Assembly: GCF_029852145.1 (NCBI RefSeq)
Contig: NC_079971.1
Coordinates: forward strand, 8,797,697 to 8,861,696
DNA: 64,000 nucleotides
Direction of reading: 5' to 3'
From: Microplitis mediator
Taxonomy: Eukaryota; Arthropoda; Insecta; Hymenoptera; Braconidae
Shown: one piece after another, positions 10,775-21,836 of the stretch
Layout: each line of letters begins with the position of its first letter
How positions within the stretch are numbered: the first letter of the stretch is position 1
Notes under the pieces: generated by a model
What the model was told of the DNA's origin: nothing
Databases searched by the model: none
The model's input: only the letters and a program-made list of their open reading frames with translations
Position numbers and translations under genes: made by a program

Positions 10775-10850
10775 TTCGGACGTGTGCAGGATTTGAACCG
10801 TAGACCTCGCGCTTGAAAGTTTAGCCTGCTACCCGTTTACTTAAGTGACT
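10775..10850 (-). repeat. tRNA-like module (SINE-type)
   Basis: On the minus strand an A-box-like stretch precedes CAAGCGCGAGGTCTACGG and a B-box-like GGTTCAAATCC. A homologous module at 33280-33360 (GGGTTTGAATCC) also stands next to an AT-rich tract and a CATG-rich element. It lacks a good acceptor stem, so I read it as a tRNA-derived repeat, not a gene. Confidence 0.5.
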
Positions 10851-10959
10851 GACTTGTATGGTGAATTTCGTATGAATGTCAAGTAATAACAATCTTTTGC
10901 TGTGATCAATCATGTATAAGATATAACGAATGAATGAAGAATATCGTCTTTTTTTTTAT

Positions 10960-11340
10960 TCTTAAAGTGTCCTGAAAAAACCCTGAAAATTTCACAGCGC
11001 TGCGATTTTTCTTTCTTAGTGATCCGAAGCTTTAGATTTATCGATTTAGCCAAAAATCGCATAATTAGCGATTCTTTGGTTTTCAATCATTTCTTCAATA
11101 TCAAAAAAATTTTTTTTTAGCGACAAGCTTCATTTTTTCAATCAAAAACAATAATTCTTGAAAAAATTTGAAAAAAAAACATTTTTTTCAATTTTTTTTT
11201 TTTCGATATTTTTCTTCTTTATCATCTTCACAATTGATTTTCTTAACATCGAAATCATTTTGATATCATAATTGGTTGAGTAGAGTTCAAAAAAACCATT
11301 CGTTGAAAAATTTATATACGTATATATATATTGAGACAAT
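10960..11340. repeat. Fragment of TA-flanked palindromic family
   Basis: The block GTGTCCTGAAAAAACCCTG ... TCTTTCTTAGTG ... CGAAGCTTTAGATTTATCG is nearly repeated at 36228-36315 inside element D and at 34395-34490 inside element C. Both ends are missing here. The small minus-strand frame inside is low-complexity and not a gene. Confidence 0.65.
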
Positions 11341-12009
11341 GTGAATTGTCATCTTCGTCCTCAGCCTTGCGGTTCCCAATTTTCCCTGTCTCGTTGCCGT
11401 CTGAAACTACACAAGTCATAGTTCCATGGTCACATGACTAATTATCACGTCGACGCATGTCCGTAAGGGTGAAGTCGGGATAGTCCCGAGGCGAGTCCTA
11501 CGCCCTAAATTATCGGTTAATCACTTCGATCCTGGATCAATTAGCAATAAGACGTGTAATTTAGTTCTACTGTCATATACTAGCAATTTATTTGCGACTT
11601 TGTTAATACGGACAATTACTTTGTAAATCGGGAAATTAACTTGCGTTCTAGTTGTATTACTAGCAATTCTCTTGCGATATACTTTATTGTCCAAGTTTAC
11701 TGATTACTATAAATAAAGTTAGTTCAATTAAATATTACTGTACGTTACCGGCGATATACTCGCAATATATTTTTATACTGTGACACGCATCTCTCTACAT
11801 TATATCTAGCGCTTGCATTTTCTTGTAAGTAATTTTTATTATTATAATTGACAATAAACTTACATAATTCTCTGATTAATTCCTTTTATTCCATCTATCA
11901 CTGTTTATCCTATTTATTTCCTATTTTACTGGTAAGATTATTGAATAGTCTGATAAAAAAAGTTTGAAAAATCCAAATGAGCATGCCTTAAGCGCTCGTG
12001 TCATACACG
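11341..12009. other. Non-coding stretch, possible LTR remnant
   Basis: No reading frame. Short words such as TAGCAATT and CTTGCG recur, and a GC-richer patch lies at 11340-11530. Nothing firm. Confidence 0.3.
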
Positions 12010-12721
12010 CCCGGGAAAAAATCATCATGCACAATCATGCTTGACCCTGCATGGATCATTCATGATCGTGCATGATTCAGGCATCACTTTGCACGATTCA
12101 TGCACAGGCACGTATGATCATGCAAAACCATAATCTATCGTGCATGACGAGCAATATCATGCATGAACCATACATGGCCTAGCACAATCATAAATGATCA
12201 TGCATGATTTTGCATGGCTCATACAAAGGCATACATGACCATGTAAAATCACGTTTAATCATGAATGACGAGGAAAGAATAGTCACGCATGATTCATGCA
12301 TGACCAAACTCAATCACGAATCATCATCCATGACACTGCACGAATAATGCAAAGGTATTAATGACTATGTAAAATCATGCTTAATCATGTATGACCATGC
12401 ATGACTAGGAAAGAACAGTCGCGCATAATTCATGCTATGTCATACATGACCATGTAAAATCGGATTTAATCATGTATGATCATGGATGAGAATGTATAAT
12501 ACGAAGAGAATGGCCACGCACAATTGAGAATAACTTGGCATGAGCATACATGACCCTGTATAACTCATGTAAAGTCATGTTTCGTCTTTGATCACTACTC
12601 TAATCAGAAAAATCTATGTGGAATTGTATGGAAACCCATCAGAATTCTTATAGAAAAGTATGGATTTATGTGAGAATCCATAGGAATTAATATAAGAGTG
12701 TACGGTTTTATATTGGCAGGG
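12010..12721. repeat. CATG-rich element(s) with CCCGGGAAAAAAT start
   Basis: It begins CCCGGGAAAAAATCATCATG and consists of dozens of degenerate CATGCATGA/CATGATCATG words to about 12590. From 12600 it switches to the CCATATGGGAATC-type words of the family at 19154, ending TATTGGCAGGG. The flanking dinucleotides differ (CG and AG), so this is probably two broken elements fused, not one insertion. Confidence 0.6.
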
Positions 12722-13495
12722 AGTCTAGTATATGGTGGGGACAACTGAATCGATCACAGCGCTTGCTGTCGGCACAATTTCGTTGAATCATGCTCTCGTT
12801 GAAAAAAAAACACGTGAAAATTAAGTTTAAAAATAATTCATAATAGTTATTGTGTCGTTAATGTTTGCCTTTGCTCATCGTTTGAGGTTAAAACAATATT
12901 TTATTGATTCAAATCCGGTTTGGATAGTGATTTTTATCATTGCCTAAAAATTATTTTTTAACCCTTTGTTGCCCACACTATACGGCGTGTGACGTTTGCT
13001 ACGTAAATATTAAAATCATTAGGTGTTGCGATCGCTAACGAAAAACAACCCCAGAACCCAGATCTCTCGGATGTCCCACTTATGGTGAAAGCATTGGAGA
13101 GATCTGGTGGCGTCACGAAGTGAATGTCCAAGGGTAACCTACCCCATTTGATACCATACATTCACTTTACCTTCTAAAACATCCCTTCAAGAGACTCAGG
13201 GTGCGCAGTAAACCCCTAAAATCTGTATATATGCTGCGTTTTTTGTTGTCATTTTTATATTGAGTTATTTGGTGCTATACAGTTCTAGTTTTTCCCAACC
13301 TTGATCGGAATTTAATTTGAAATTTTTACTTTTTATTTGGTGATAATAAGTTTTATTGGATATTGCCGTAATATATTATTAATAATTATTTAATAACATT
13401 TTGGTGTGATTTTGAGGTTAGCAAAATTATTGGTTTTATACCGGCAGTGTTGCTGTCATCTGCAGTCTAATTCTGGTACTCTAATAATTATCGAC

Positions 13496-14443
13496 ATGTG
13501 GTGTGGTATCTGCTGTACAGCTATCGATGAGTCAAGTCAGATGGTACAGTCGTCTGATCGATGTAAACATCGATTTCATTCGCAATGTGTCAAAGTAAGG
13601 CTATGTTTAAAGACTCGTGCAGAAGCCAAGGATGGTATTACTACATGTCCTGTTTGTAATCTTAAATTGTCTGAGGATATTGAAAGTAAACTTGCTAAAT
13701 TAAGCAAGTTAGATAATCTTAATAAACTAGATAAATTAGATAACTTGGACAGTCTGGATAAACTTGAGAAATTGGATGATCTTGGTGCTATTGCTTCGTC
13801 GATACAGTCTGTGAATGAAAAGATTGGTAAATTAATGGCTTCTTATGAAACATTAAATAATAATTATGTTGATCTTAATAATCGTGTTTCAAAGTTGGAG
13901 GAGGCTGACTCTGCAGGATCTTATCAGGTTCTAAAGCAAGTTGAGAAGGCAGCTGAAATCATTACAAGTAATAATTTGGAATTACGTACTTTGCAACTGG
14001 AGACGCTAGCGCTTGAAGATCAATTTGTCATATCTGGCTTTCCTGAGAGTAACCATGAAAAACTAAGTGAAGTTGTTTTAGGTCTCTCAAATACTTTGAA
14101 GTTGACAATCACTGAACAACAAATTAGATCTACTGTGCGAATGGGTAAATCAAACATAAGGCGTGCAAATGCTCAACGGCCAAGGGATATCATAGTGAAG
14201 CTGAATTCGAAACATCAAGTTGACGAATTTATCTCTGGCATTAGAAATACTAAGCAAGCGACTACTGCTGATCTTCTTATGCCTAACCTCGAACTACCAA
14301 AAAATAAGATTTATATACACCGTCGATATCCCTCTGCACTTTATAAACTTCGTATGGAAATTAAGAAAAAATTTCCCAGACTTGCACCGAGAAATTTGTG
14401 GATTGCTAACTCTGCAGTATTTGTAAGAATTGCTGATGATTAA
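13496..14443 (+). CDS. Retrotransposon ORF1 protein with RING/PHD-like zinc finger
   Basis: I chose the ATG at 13496 (MWCGICC) because the zinc finger begins immediately; an upstream in-frame ATG at 13406 adds only a hydrophobic leader-like stretch. Residues about 3-60 have Cys/His spacing CGIC ... RCKHRFHSQC ... CPVC. A Lys/Leu/Asp heptad-like stretch follows (repeated KLDNL-type units), predicting a coiled coil. The C-terminal half has FVISGFPES and RDIIVKL, as in the FP25K-like RNA-binding ORF1 proteins of some CR1/Jockey-group elements. Role inferred: RNA binding and particle assembly. Confidence 0.75.
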   Translation: MWCGICCTAIDESSQMVQSSDRCKHRFHSQCVKVRLCLKTRAEAKDGITTCPVCNLKLSEDIESKLAKLSKLDNLNKLDKLDNLDSLDKLEKLDDLGAIASSIQSVNEKIGKLMASYETLNNNYVDLNNRVSKLEEADSAGSYQVLKQVEKAAEIITSNNLELRTLQLETLALEDQFVISGFPESNHEKLSEVVLGLSNTLKLTITEQQIRSTVRMGKSNIRRANAQRPRDIIVKLNSKHQVDEFISGIRNTKQATTADLLMPNLELPKNKIYIHRRYPSALYKLRMEIKKKFPRLAPRNLWIANSAVFVRIADD

Positions 14444-14518
14444 GAGCCTATCCGAGTTTTGCCTTCGACTGGTATAGGTGAAATTAGTCGTCTTATTGTT
14501 TGACTTGTTGCAGTTCCA

Positions 14519-15583
14519 GTGTCACCAACTTTGCCAAATGTTTTGCCATTATCTACCTCAGTTTCTAAAAAATTACATGTATGCCATCTTAATGCGCAAT
14601 CACTACATAGCCATTTTGCAGAATTCAAAGAATTTTTTCGAGTGCATTCCTTTGATGTAATTGCAATTTCAGAAACTTGGCTGACTGATAATGCCACAGA
14701 TCTACAATTTCGTCTACCGTCATATGTGTTGTATAGAAATGATAGGGGGCGAATCGGAGGTGGTGTTGCAATATATGTTAAAAATACGTTGTCTTCACGT
14801 TATATTTTGTCTTCTGGAAACTTACTACCGAAGCATCCTGAGTATTTATTCATCGAGATATGGTCAGCTGTCCGACACAAAATTTTAATTGGAGCTGTTT
14901 ATCGGCCACCAAACACTGGACACTTAGATGTGCTTGAGTCAGATTTGGAAGATATTATGCCACACTATAAAGACGTAATTTTAGTAGGAGATTTGAACGC
15001 TAATTTATGTGTAAATGATTATAAATCTCGAGAATTACGACGATTTTGTGATAATTTTGGATTGCACTTTGTACCTTATCTGCCAACTCATCATACTTCT
15101 ACGACGCATACGTGGTTAGATGTTTGCATGATTAGTGATCCTGTTAAAATTATATCTTCCAAACAATCATCGGAGCCATTTTTATCTGGACATGATTTAA
15201 TCTCTATTAGATATAATTATCAAGTACCTAAACACTGTCCACGAGTCATACAATATAGAAACTGGAACTATGTTGACATTAATATTTTAGAAAGAATGTG
15301 TAATGATATTTCAATTAATGATAACTTGGATTCAGTTGATGCTGTAAATGAATATCTTTACAAATCGATGAATAATATTTTAGATAATGTTGCACCACTT
15401 AAATCTAAGTTGGTAAAGCGTAAATTTGCACCCTGGATTACAAACGAAATTAAAGATCTTCAGCGAAGGCATGGCAAATCATACAGAATTTACAAAAGGA
15501 CTGGGTTTGCATATGCTGAGGACTCGAATGTGCGAAAATTAATCAAAAAGCGTATTACTGTTGGAAAAAAAAAATTATCTTGA
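14519..15583 (+). CDS. ORF2 endonuclease domain
   Basis: The N-terminus reads HLNAQSL, then ISETWL (catalytic Glu), GGGVAIYV, GAVYRPPN, VGDLNAN (Asp/Asn) and SGHDLIS (catalytic Asp-His of the C-terminal SGHD box). This is a full APE-type endonuclease that nicks target DNA for reverse transcription. The frame ends early because of an indel in the A-run; the real ORF2 continues in the next frame. Confidence 0.85.
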   Translation: MSPTLPNVLPLSTSVSKKLHVCHLNAQSLHSHFAEFKEFFRVHSFDVIAISETWLTDNATDLQFRLPSYVLYRNDRGRIGGGVAIYVKNTLSSRYILSSGNLLPKHPEYLFIEIWSAVRHKILIGAVYRPPNTGHLDVLESDLEDIMPHYKDVILVGDLNANLCVNDYKSRELRRFCDNFGLHFVPYLPTHHTSTTHTWLDVCMISDPVKIISSKQSSEPFLSGHDLISIRYNYQVPKHCPRVIQYRNWNYVDINILERMCNDISINDNLDSVDAVNEYLYKSMNNILDNVAPLKSKLVKRKFAPWITNEIKDLQRRHGKSYRIYKRTGFAYAEDSNVRKLIKKRITVGKKKLS

Positions 15584-16442
15584 AAATAGATTCATGACTG
15601 AAAAGAATTCGCGATCATTATGGAATGACTTCAGAGAACTTGGTTTAATAAAGACACATGAAAGTGAACACTTATTGAATCTTAATATAGATGAAATGAA
15701 TGACTACTATATAAATTGTGCTGAAACTGGTGACATAAATAGTGATAATTTAGATTTATCTAATCAGTTTAAATCTCAATTACAATCACAATTCAATTTC
15801 TTGCGTATTAATAGTGTTTCAGTTAAAAAGTCAATTATGAGAATAACATCTAGCTCTGTTGGCGCTGATGGTTTCTCAATTAAATGTTATAAAATAATGT
15901 TAATTTTTATGTTATATCTATTGACCTATTTATTTAATTGGTCTTTATCTACTTGTAAGTTCCCAGAATTATGGAAAAAATCATTTGTAGTGCCTGTGCC
16001 TAAAAAGCGAGATTCTGAGAAGTTTTCAGATTATCGCCCGATATCAATTTTATGTGTATTAAGTAAAGCTTTCGAACGTTGTGTATATGATCAGATATTA
16101 AAATATGTTGTTGATAATAATTTTATAGATAAATTTCAAACAGCTTTTAGAGAAAGCATGAATACGCAAACTGCTATTACCAGATTGTCAGATGATATTC
16201 GTTTTGCAGTTGATCATTCAAGAGTCACAATTAGTGTTTTCTTTGATTTCAGTAAGGCATTTGACTCAGTCAATCATATTAAATTAATTAATGAACTAAA
16301 AGGTATGGGATTATCAGATAAGTCTTTACAATGGATAGCTAGTGACCTTAATCAAAGAAAACAAGCAATACGTGATAATCTGAATTGTACAACGTCGAAT
16401 TGGAGAACAGTACGTGAGGTGTTCCTCAAGGTAGTGTTCTAG
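15561..16442 (+). CDS. ORF2 reverse transcriptase, N-terminal part
   Basis: It continues ORF2 in a new frame. RT blocks are VGADGFSIKCYK, WKKSFVVPVPKK, DYRPISIL, KAFERC, FQTAFRES and the first catalytic box FFDFSKAFDSVNH. It runs out of frame just before the PQGS box, near 16410. Confidence 0.85.
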   Translation: MEKKNYLENRFMTEKNSRSLWNDFRELGLIKTHESEHLLNLNIDEMNDYYINCAETGDINSDNLDLSNQFKSQLQSQFNFLRINSVSVKKSIMRITSSSVGADGFSIKCYKIMLIFMLYLLTYLFNWSLSTCKFPELWKKSFVVPVPKKRDSEKFSDYRPISILCVLSKAFERCVYDQILKYVVDNNFIDKFQTAFRESMNTQTAITRLSDDIRFAVDHSRVTISVFFDFSKAFDSVNHIKLINELKGMGLSDKSLQWIASDLNQRKQAIRDNLNCTTSNWRTVREVFLKVVF

Positions 16443-17362
16443 GGCTACTATTATACTCTCTATATGTATCTGATTTAGGCAAATTACTTCGCTGTAAGTA
16501 TTTATTTTATGCGGACGATCTTGTAATTTATTCATCATGTAATATTGCTAGTATTAATACTACAATCAGAGAACTTAATGAAATAATAAAAGTTATTTGT
16601 GAATGGTGCAATGATAATGACCTTAAGCTTGATTCAGATAAAACAAAATGTCTAATTTTTGGTAGTTCATATAATGTTAATCTTGATCAATGTAAATCTT
16701 GTTATAAAATTATTGTTAACCAAACGGTGATTGACTTTGTAAGCTCTGTGAAATATTTGGGTGTAATACTTGATAGTACGCTTTCATGGAATGATCAAAT
16801 AGATAATGTATGTAAGCGAAGTATGAGAGTTCTTGCGCAATTAAAAATGAATAATGAATTTTTTAGTGAAAAAATACGGAAAAAATTAGTGACTACACTT
16901 GTTTTTCCGATATTTGATTACTGTGCTCTAATCTACACAAATATCACTCAAAAGCAGCAATGTAAACTACAACGCAAGCTAAATGCTTGTGTACGTTTTA
17001 TTTTTAAAATTAGTAGATTCGAGCACGTTACACCTTACTATAATAAGCTCGGATGGCTTACATTGAAAACGCGAAGAAACTATTTGCTCTCTTGCATACT
17101 GTACAAAGCTATTAACTTAGATCAATGTCAATTATTCCGTGATGAACTAATTTTTTTGCAACCTATGTTGCGTAGAGGAGATGTAAGACAAGATTATTTA
17201 AGACTTCCAACTAGCCATCTTGCTTTTTATAATAAGTCATTTATCGTATCAGCAATACGCATCTGGAATACATTACCACCGAATCTTACAAATCTTGATA
17301 CTTTTAATGAATTTCGTAACGCTGCATTCAACTATTTTCGTAGTCAAGAATCGATTAATTAA
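16419..17362 (+). CDS. ORF2 reverse transcriptase, C-terminal part
   Basis: After the second frameshift the frame reads VPQGSVLG, FYADDLVIY (catalytic box at 16505-16519), the LGVILD block and a C-terminal region with RRNYLLSC and IRIWNTLP, ending in TAA at 17360. The catalytic aspartates are intact, so decay is by indels. No RNase H or zinc knuckle follows. Confidence 0.82.
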
Positions 17363-17601
17363 GAAATTATATAATTATTTCTAACCTGGAACTGATTAGA
17401 TTAAATTAATCTAATTTAACTTTGCCCTAATTAGAAATATTCATTTCAATCCTTCTGAATGAGTATTTTTAATCAGGAAAATTTAAATTCATATTTTATA
17501 TTTATATTAATATTAATATTATGTACTAAACCAATGTTAAAATGTATCTATTCTTATGTATGGCTACAAGGTATTATGATCTCATGGCCAAATAAATAAT
17601 A

Positions 17602-17625
17602 TATCTATCTATCTATCTATCTATA
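17602..17625 (+). repeat. (TATC)n tail of the non-LTR element
   Basis: About five TATC units directly follow AATAAATAAT. This is the usual 3' microsatellite-like tail of a non-LTR element. Confidence 0.8.
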
Positions 17626-18120
17626 TAAGCCCCCGAGAATCTTCCAAAGACAGTCAGTCGCTCTCAGTTGTAACCAAGTAAAGACTGAACTCAGTAGTGC
17701 AAGCAAGTCTGTTCTACGCTCGAATAATACCATCATCCAGGTCTAATTGTCACAGAGAAGTTGATTCACCAAGCGAATTGAGCCCCATGGTGGCAGCAGC
17801 AACGCTCAACTTGTGAGTACCCTGCAATTGATTCGCTATTGAAAGAATTACGCTCAACTTGTGAGTACGTTCTTCGGTGATCAAAACACTGATCTGTACC
17901 CCATTTGGACTCTGTGGCGAATCAACGCTCCGTATGAGTAGTATTTCCGCATACAACGCTCAACTTGTGAGTACGGTGCGGGAGTCGATTCGCTAAAAGG
18001 AATTACGCTCAACTTGTGAGTACGTTCCGAATTTGATTCGAGTCGCGAATAGACTTGTTCATTGCAAGTGATTAGAAGATTCACGGGTCACACCCAAAAG
18101 GGGTAAGCAAACGCACTACT
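17620..18120 (+). repeat. LTR-like segment with a repeated 20-mer
   Basis: A TATATAAG box at about 17622 is followed by CAGTCAGTCGCTC, resembling an LTR core promoter. ACGCTCAACTTGTGAGTACG occurs at 17802 (one base short), 17850, 17956 and 18005. The spacing 48/106/49 shows a duplicated unit of about 155 bp carrying two copies each. No gag-pol is attached. The (TATC)n tail of the upstream element ends exactly at its edge. Confidence 0.6.
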
Positions 18121-19153
18121 TAAAAACCTACCGCATTACTAACACTAGATTGTAAAAGGAATTAATAAGCATTGTAAACACACTGGTAACAGAATATATT
18201 CTTCTCTTTCTCTAAAACAAGTTTCATCACTCCACAAAACCTTTCACTTTTCCAAATCGTAGAGAATAAGACTTCTCGAGGTTTATCCGGCAGACCACCT
18301 CTCTTTCATTCCTAATACCCTAGTAGCCATGCAGGGTAAATAAATTAGGAACCCGATAGAATTCGCATCCGCTCGGCGAATTACCATCAAACAAATCACG
18401 TCCATTAAGGTAGGCAAATAATATACTAAGCATAATAAGCGCGAGTTACGACTCATGTTTGCAACCACCCTCGATACTGAGTACGTTGCTTTAATATATT
18501 TTTAACGTCTAAATTGACGTGTATTAATTAAACGGGAACAAAGTAGCCCGCTATTTTCTTTTATTGATTTCTTTATTGTGCATCGATAACCGCAAATTAT
18601 CTAATTTAAGTATTAAAATACCTACCCCGGACGTGACAGGCGATTCCCCGCACAACACTACTCAACCTAATAAAGTTGGCGTGAATACGAGTGAGACACT
18701 AGAGAAAGCGCGTGTAACGGAAGGTTAAAAAAACATTATAAGTTATAGTACTTTCTTAGTTACGATTCACAAGCAAATTATCATGAATTAAAATAAAATT
18801 ATTTACTTCAATTTTGTTAAAAAACTCAATTTTCTATTCCACTATTTTTTAAACTTCTAACATTGTAGTTGTCATGTATTATTTGTTTTGATTTTATCGG
18901 TTAACTTTGTTCTATTCTAAAATAACAGTATTTATTATTTATTAAAATTTTTTAAACTTAATTTCTTTATCCGAATATATTTAATTTAATTTTCTCTATC
19001 AAAAATAGAATTTCACTTTTTTATTTATATCATTATAAGTTTTTTCAATTTTGATTTTATAACGAATTTTGATTTTTTACACTAATTTTATATATCTTTT
19101 ATAATTCTCGAGCATGATTTTTTGTAACCATCAGATGTCGATTTCGTCGCGCT
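18121..19153. other. AT-rich non-coding stretch
   Basis: No gene. The segment near 18260-18330 (CTTCTCGAGG, CAGACCACCTC) resembles 31990-32030 in the spacer of palindrome B, suggesting a shared repeat. Confidence 0.4.
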
Positions 19154-19600
19154 CCCTGCCAATAAGAATCCATGTAGGAAACCATAAGTATCCGGATTCC
19201 CACATGGGAAATCCGGATAGAAAACTGTCGGATTCCTATTTAGACATAATACACATGCCCATGGGAAATTGAAGCAAAAATCCACATGAGATTCTATTTT
19301 ATTCCCATATGGCTTTGGCATGGTGTGGATTCCCATAGGAGCCCATATGAGAGTCTATTTTGGGATCTATGCTGGATAAGTATATAGGAAACCATATGGG
19401 AATCTACTTGAAAACGCCATGTGAGAACTCACATAGAAATCTGGACTAGATTCCCATATGGATTTTTTTGATAGCTCCTGGGAAAAAACCAGCGTTCATG
19501 ATCAAGCATGATTCAGGCAAGACCAAGCATGGTCGAGCATGAATCGTGCGCAGTTAACCATGATTCATGCAAAGTCATGCCTGATCATACAAAAAAATAC
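19154..19600. repeat. CCATATGGGAATC element joined to a CATG-rich element
   Basis: The left end CCCTGCCAATAAGAATCC mirrors the end TATTGGCAGGG at 12711-12721. The interior to 19470 is degenerate copies of CCATATGGGAATC/CCACATGGG. At about 19474 it changes to CCTGGGAAAAAACC plus CATGATCAAGCATG words, the start of the CATG-rich family. Both are truncated. Confidence 0.6.
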
Positions 19601-20117
19601 AATCAAAATCCGATCAAGCTTTAATCGGAACTAATTAAAATTGTTAATCAGGGATAATCAAATATTTTTGATGAAAAAATTTAAATTATTAAACCTTTAT
19701 TTTTGTTTTGACGTTAGTAGTTAAAATTTTGATCTAATTACTAAATAAAATTAATCTTTTCTTTCCAACAAATAATTAAAATAGATTTAAGTAAAAAATT
19801 TTTCTTTTAATTAATTGAAGAATTGAATTAATAGATTCTTGCGAAATTGAAAATGATAATCAATACAATTGCATTTGTTATTTTATGAATTTATATTCAA
19901 GTTTAATTTAATTGTTAAATTTGCTTGTAATTTATAACTAGAATTCTTTTAATTCGTTATTAAAAAAAAATCTAACAACCAAATCGAGACTGAATTCAAA
20001 TAATATTTTATTTTTTACAACCCTGAGTTTTTCTGGCACGTGGTCCAGTCGGGATGATAGCTAATAAGAAAAAAAAACCCTGAGTTTTTAAAAGATGTTA
20101 AGAACCGTCGTAACCTG

Positions 20118-20195
20118 AACGAGACAGGTCAGCCTAGTGGACAGCGGCCGTGTTTCATAATACGACGGTCGTGGGTTCGGGACTCGTCACGGGTA
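20118..20195 (+). repeat. tRNA-like SINE head
   Basis: It has GTCAGCCTAGTGGACAG as an A box and GTGGGTTCGGGACTC as a B box, about 40 bases apart as in a tRNA. The arms do not fold into a proper cloverleaf, so a tRNA-derived SINE is more likely than a functional tRNA. AT-rich sequence without genes surrounds it (19600-20980). Confidence 0.5.
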
Positions 20196-20984
20196 AAATT
20201 TCAGTAGTACTTCTCAGCCAGTAAACATTAACTATCCATCAATACTAACAAAATAAGTTAATTTAAAATTGAATTATCATTATTTTTATTTTTTTTCAAT
20301 TATTCTAGTGTTTATTTTGCTTAAATATTTAAAAATTAAATTTAAGTAAGGAGATGAGATGCTGGGATGCTTAATTGGCGGGATTGAGGTGTTGATGAGT
20401 TAATATTAAAGTAAATAATTTTCAACACTTTATTTTATTTTTAATAGTATTAATAAATTAATTATTTATTATATTATATACACTATAGACACTGCACTAA
20501 TAATTTGGGTATAAATGTTGAGAAAAAATACTAAACGCGGTAACACGCGGTGAGGTGAGATAAAGATGGTGATTGGCGGCAAACCAACAACCACGCGGTG
20601 AGATGAATATAATTATTTTAATGATTATTTACGTTGATATGAATTTAAATAATCACAAAATAATAAGTGAAAATTATTCACGTTTTAATTTATATGAAAT
20701 AGGAGATGATAACTGATAATAATCGCGCGATTGCAAAAGATTATAATTTAGACAAAAAAACACGTGGCTTGTAGCGTCGGTGAGTTTTCAACAATGATGG
20801 CTTCGTATTCTTCTTCATCCCCACTTGGATGAGAGGGCGGAGCTTGAGATAAGAATGGGAACGGTGGAGCCACCTGCGCATGATAACGCGCTGACGCAAC
20901 TCTAATTAACCGGGCTCAGAGTAGCGACGTGAAACGCAAGCGCGGGAGATTCGAACATCTAGGGATTGTGCTTGATCAGGCCTG

Positions 20985-21178
20985 ATCATGTTTGGTCAAA
21001 CGTGATTATGCTTGCTCGAGCATGATCATGCCTGAATATTCGCCAGCCGTGAGCATGCGTGATCATGCATGAGAAAGCATAATCATACCCGGCCAAGCAT
21101 GATCACGAACGCTCATGGCTGGCGAATATTCATGCATGAGATTAACGCATGATCAGGTCTGATGTTTTTTTCCTGGGG
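20985..21178. repeat. CATG-rich palindromic element
   Basis: TGAATATTCGCCAGCC at about 21031 is answered in inverse by GGCTGGCGAATATTCA at about 21117. The text between and around is CATGATCATGC words. The right end TTTTTTTCCTGGGG is the inverse of the CCC(A/G)GGAAAAAA start seen at 10495, 12010 and 19474. No clean left CCC end is visible. Confidence 0.65.
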
Positions 21179-21519
21179 CGAATTATTTAGATTGAATCTT
21201 TACGTTACGATTTATTAATTTTTTCATAAAGACTCCTATTCTTTTTTTTTTTTATTTTTTCTTACATCTGTATCCAACCTCTACAAAACTAGAAATTTAA
21301 AGTGTGTGCGTGCGCTTTTATTTTCACCAATCAGAAATCGGAGGCCGCATCATTTCGAGATACTCGATACTAAACAACTTCACGTTTAATTTCAACCTCT
21401 AATTAAGATATTTATTTTTAAAAAATGACGGATCTAAATATAAAGAATTTGAGTATAATTGCCAGTCAAAAAATTTAATTACAGTTAAACGGTACTATAT
21501 CCAGCTATGATTTTCAATA

Positions 21520-21836
21520 CCCTCGCAGATTTGAATCACGGTGGAAACACCGTGGAAGTGTAAACACTGTGGATCCACCGTGTAACCACGGTGGGTTTGT
21601 TCCATTTGACCACCGGGTATACACAGTGTATCCACTGTGATTACGCGGTGTATCCACCGTGATTCCACGGTGGCTTTGGGCTATTTCACCATGTATCCAC
21701 CGGGTAATCACAGTGAAAACACCGTGTATGCACGGGGGCAAAGCCACCGTAGAATCACGGTGGATACACCGTGTAATCACAGTGGTACAATGGAACAAAC
21801 CCACCGTGTTTCCACCGTGATTCAAATCTGCGAGGG
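21520..21836. mobile_element. CCC...GGG element M7 (CACGGTGGA words)
   Basis: The termini CCCTCGCAGATTTGAATCAC and its inverse are perfect, and the similarity continues as CACGGTGG words to the centre. TA lies on both sides (21518-21519 and 21837-21838). The 317-bp interior is almost entirely GTGGATACACCGTG-type words, so either strand could fold into a long hairpin. Reading frames on both strands are by-products of the repeat. Confidence 0.85.

Larger units (their letters stand above)
13406..17626 (+). mobile_element. Two-ORF non-LTR retrotransposon (Jockey/CR1-like)
   Basis: ORF1 is followed by an ORF2 with apurinic-type endonuclease and reverse transcriptase but no RNase H. An AATAAATAA signal and a short (TATC)n tail close it. 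This architecture fits the Jockey/CR1 group; the exact clade is not settled. ORF2 is broken by a frameshift in an A-run near 15565-15575 and another near 16405-16420. The 5' boundary is not visible; the 5' UTR may reach back to about 13160. Confidence 0.88.

Noticed and set aside
13021..13160. Host exon upstream of the non-LTR element
   Set aside because: A 67-codon minus-strand frame without splice context or recognisable domain; more likely 5' UTR or other repeat.
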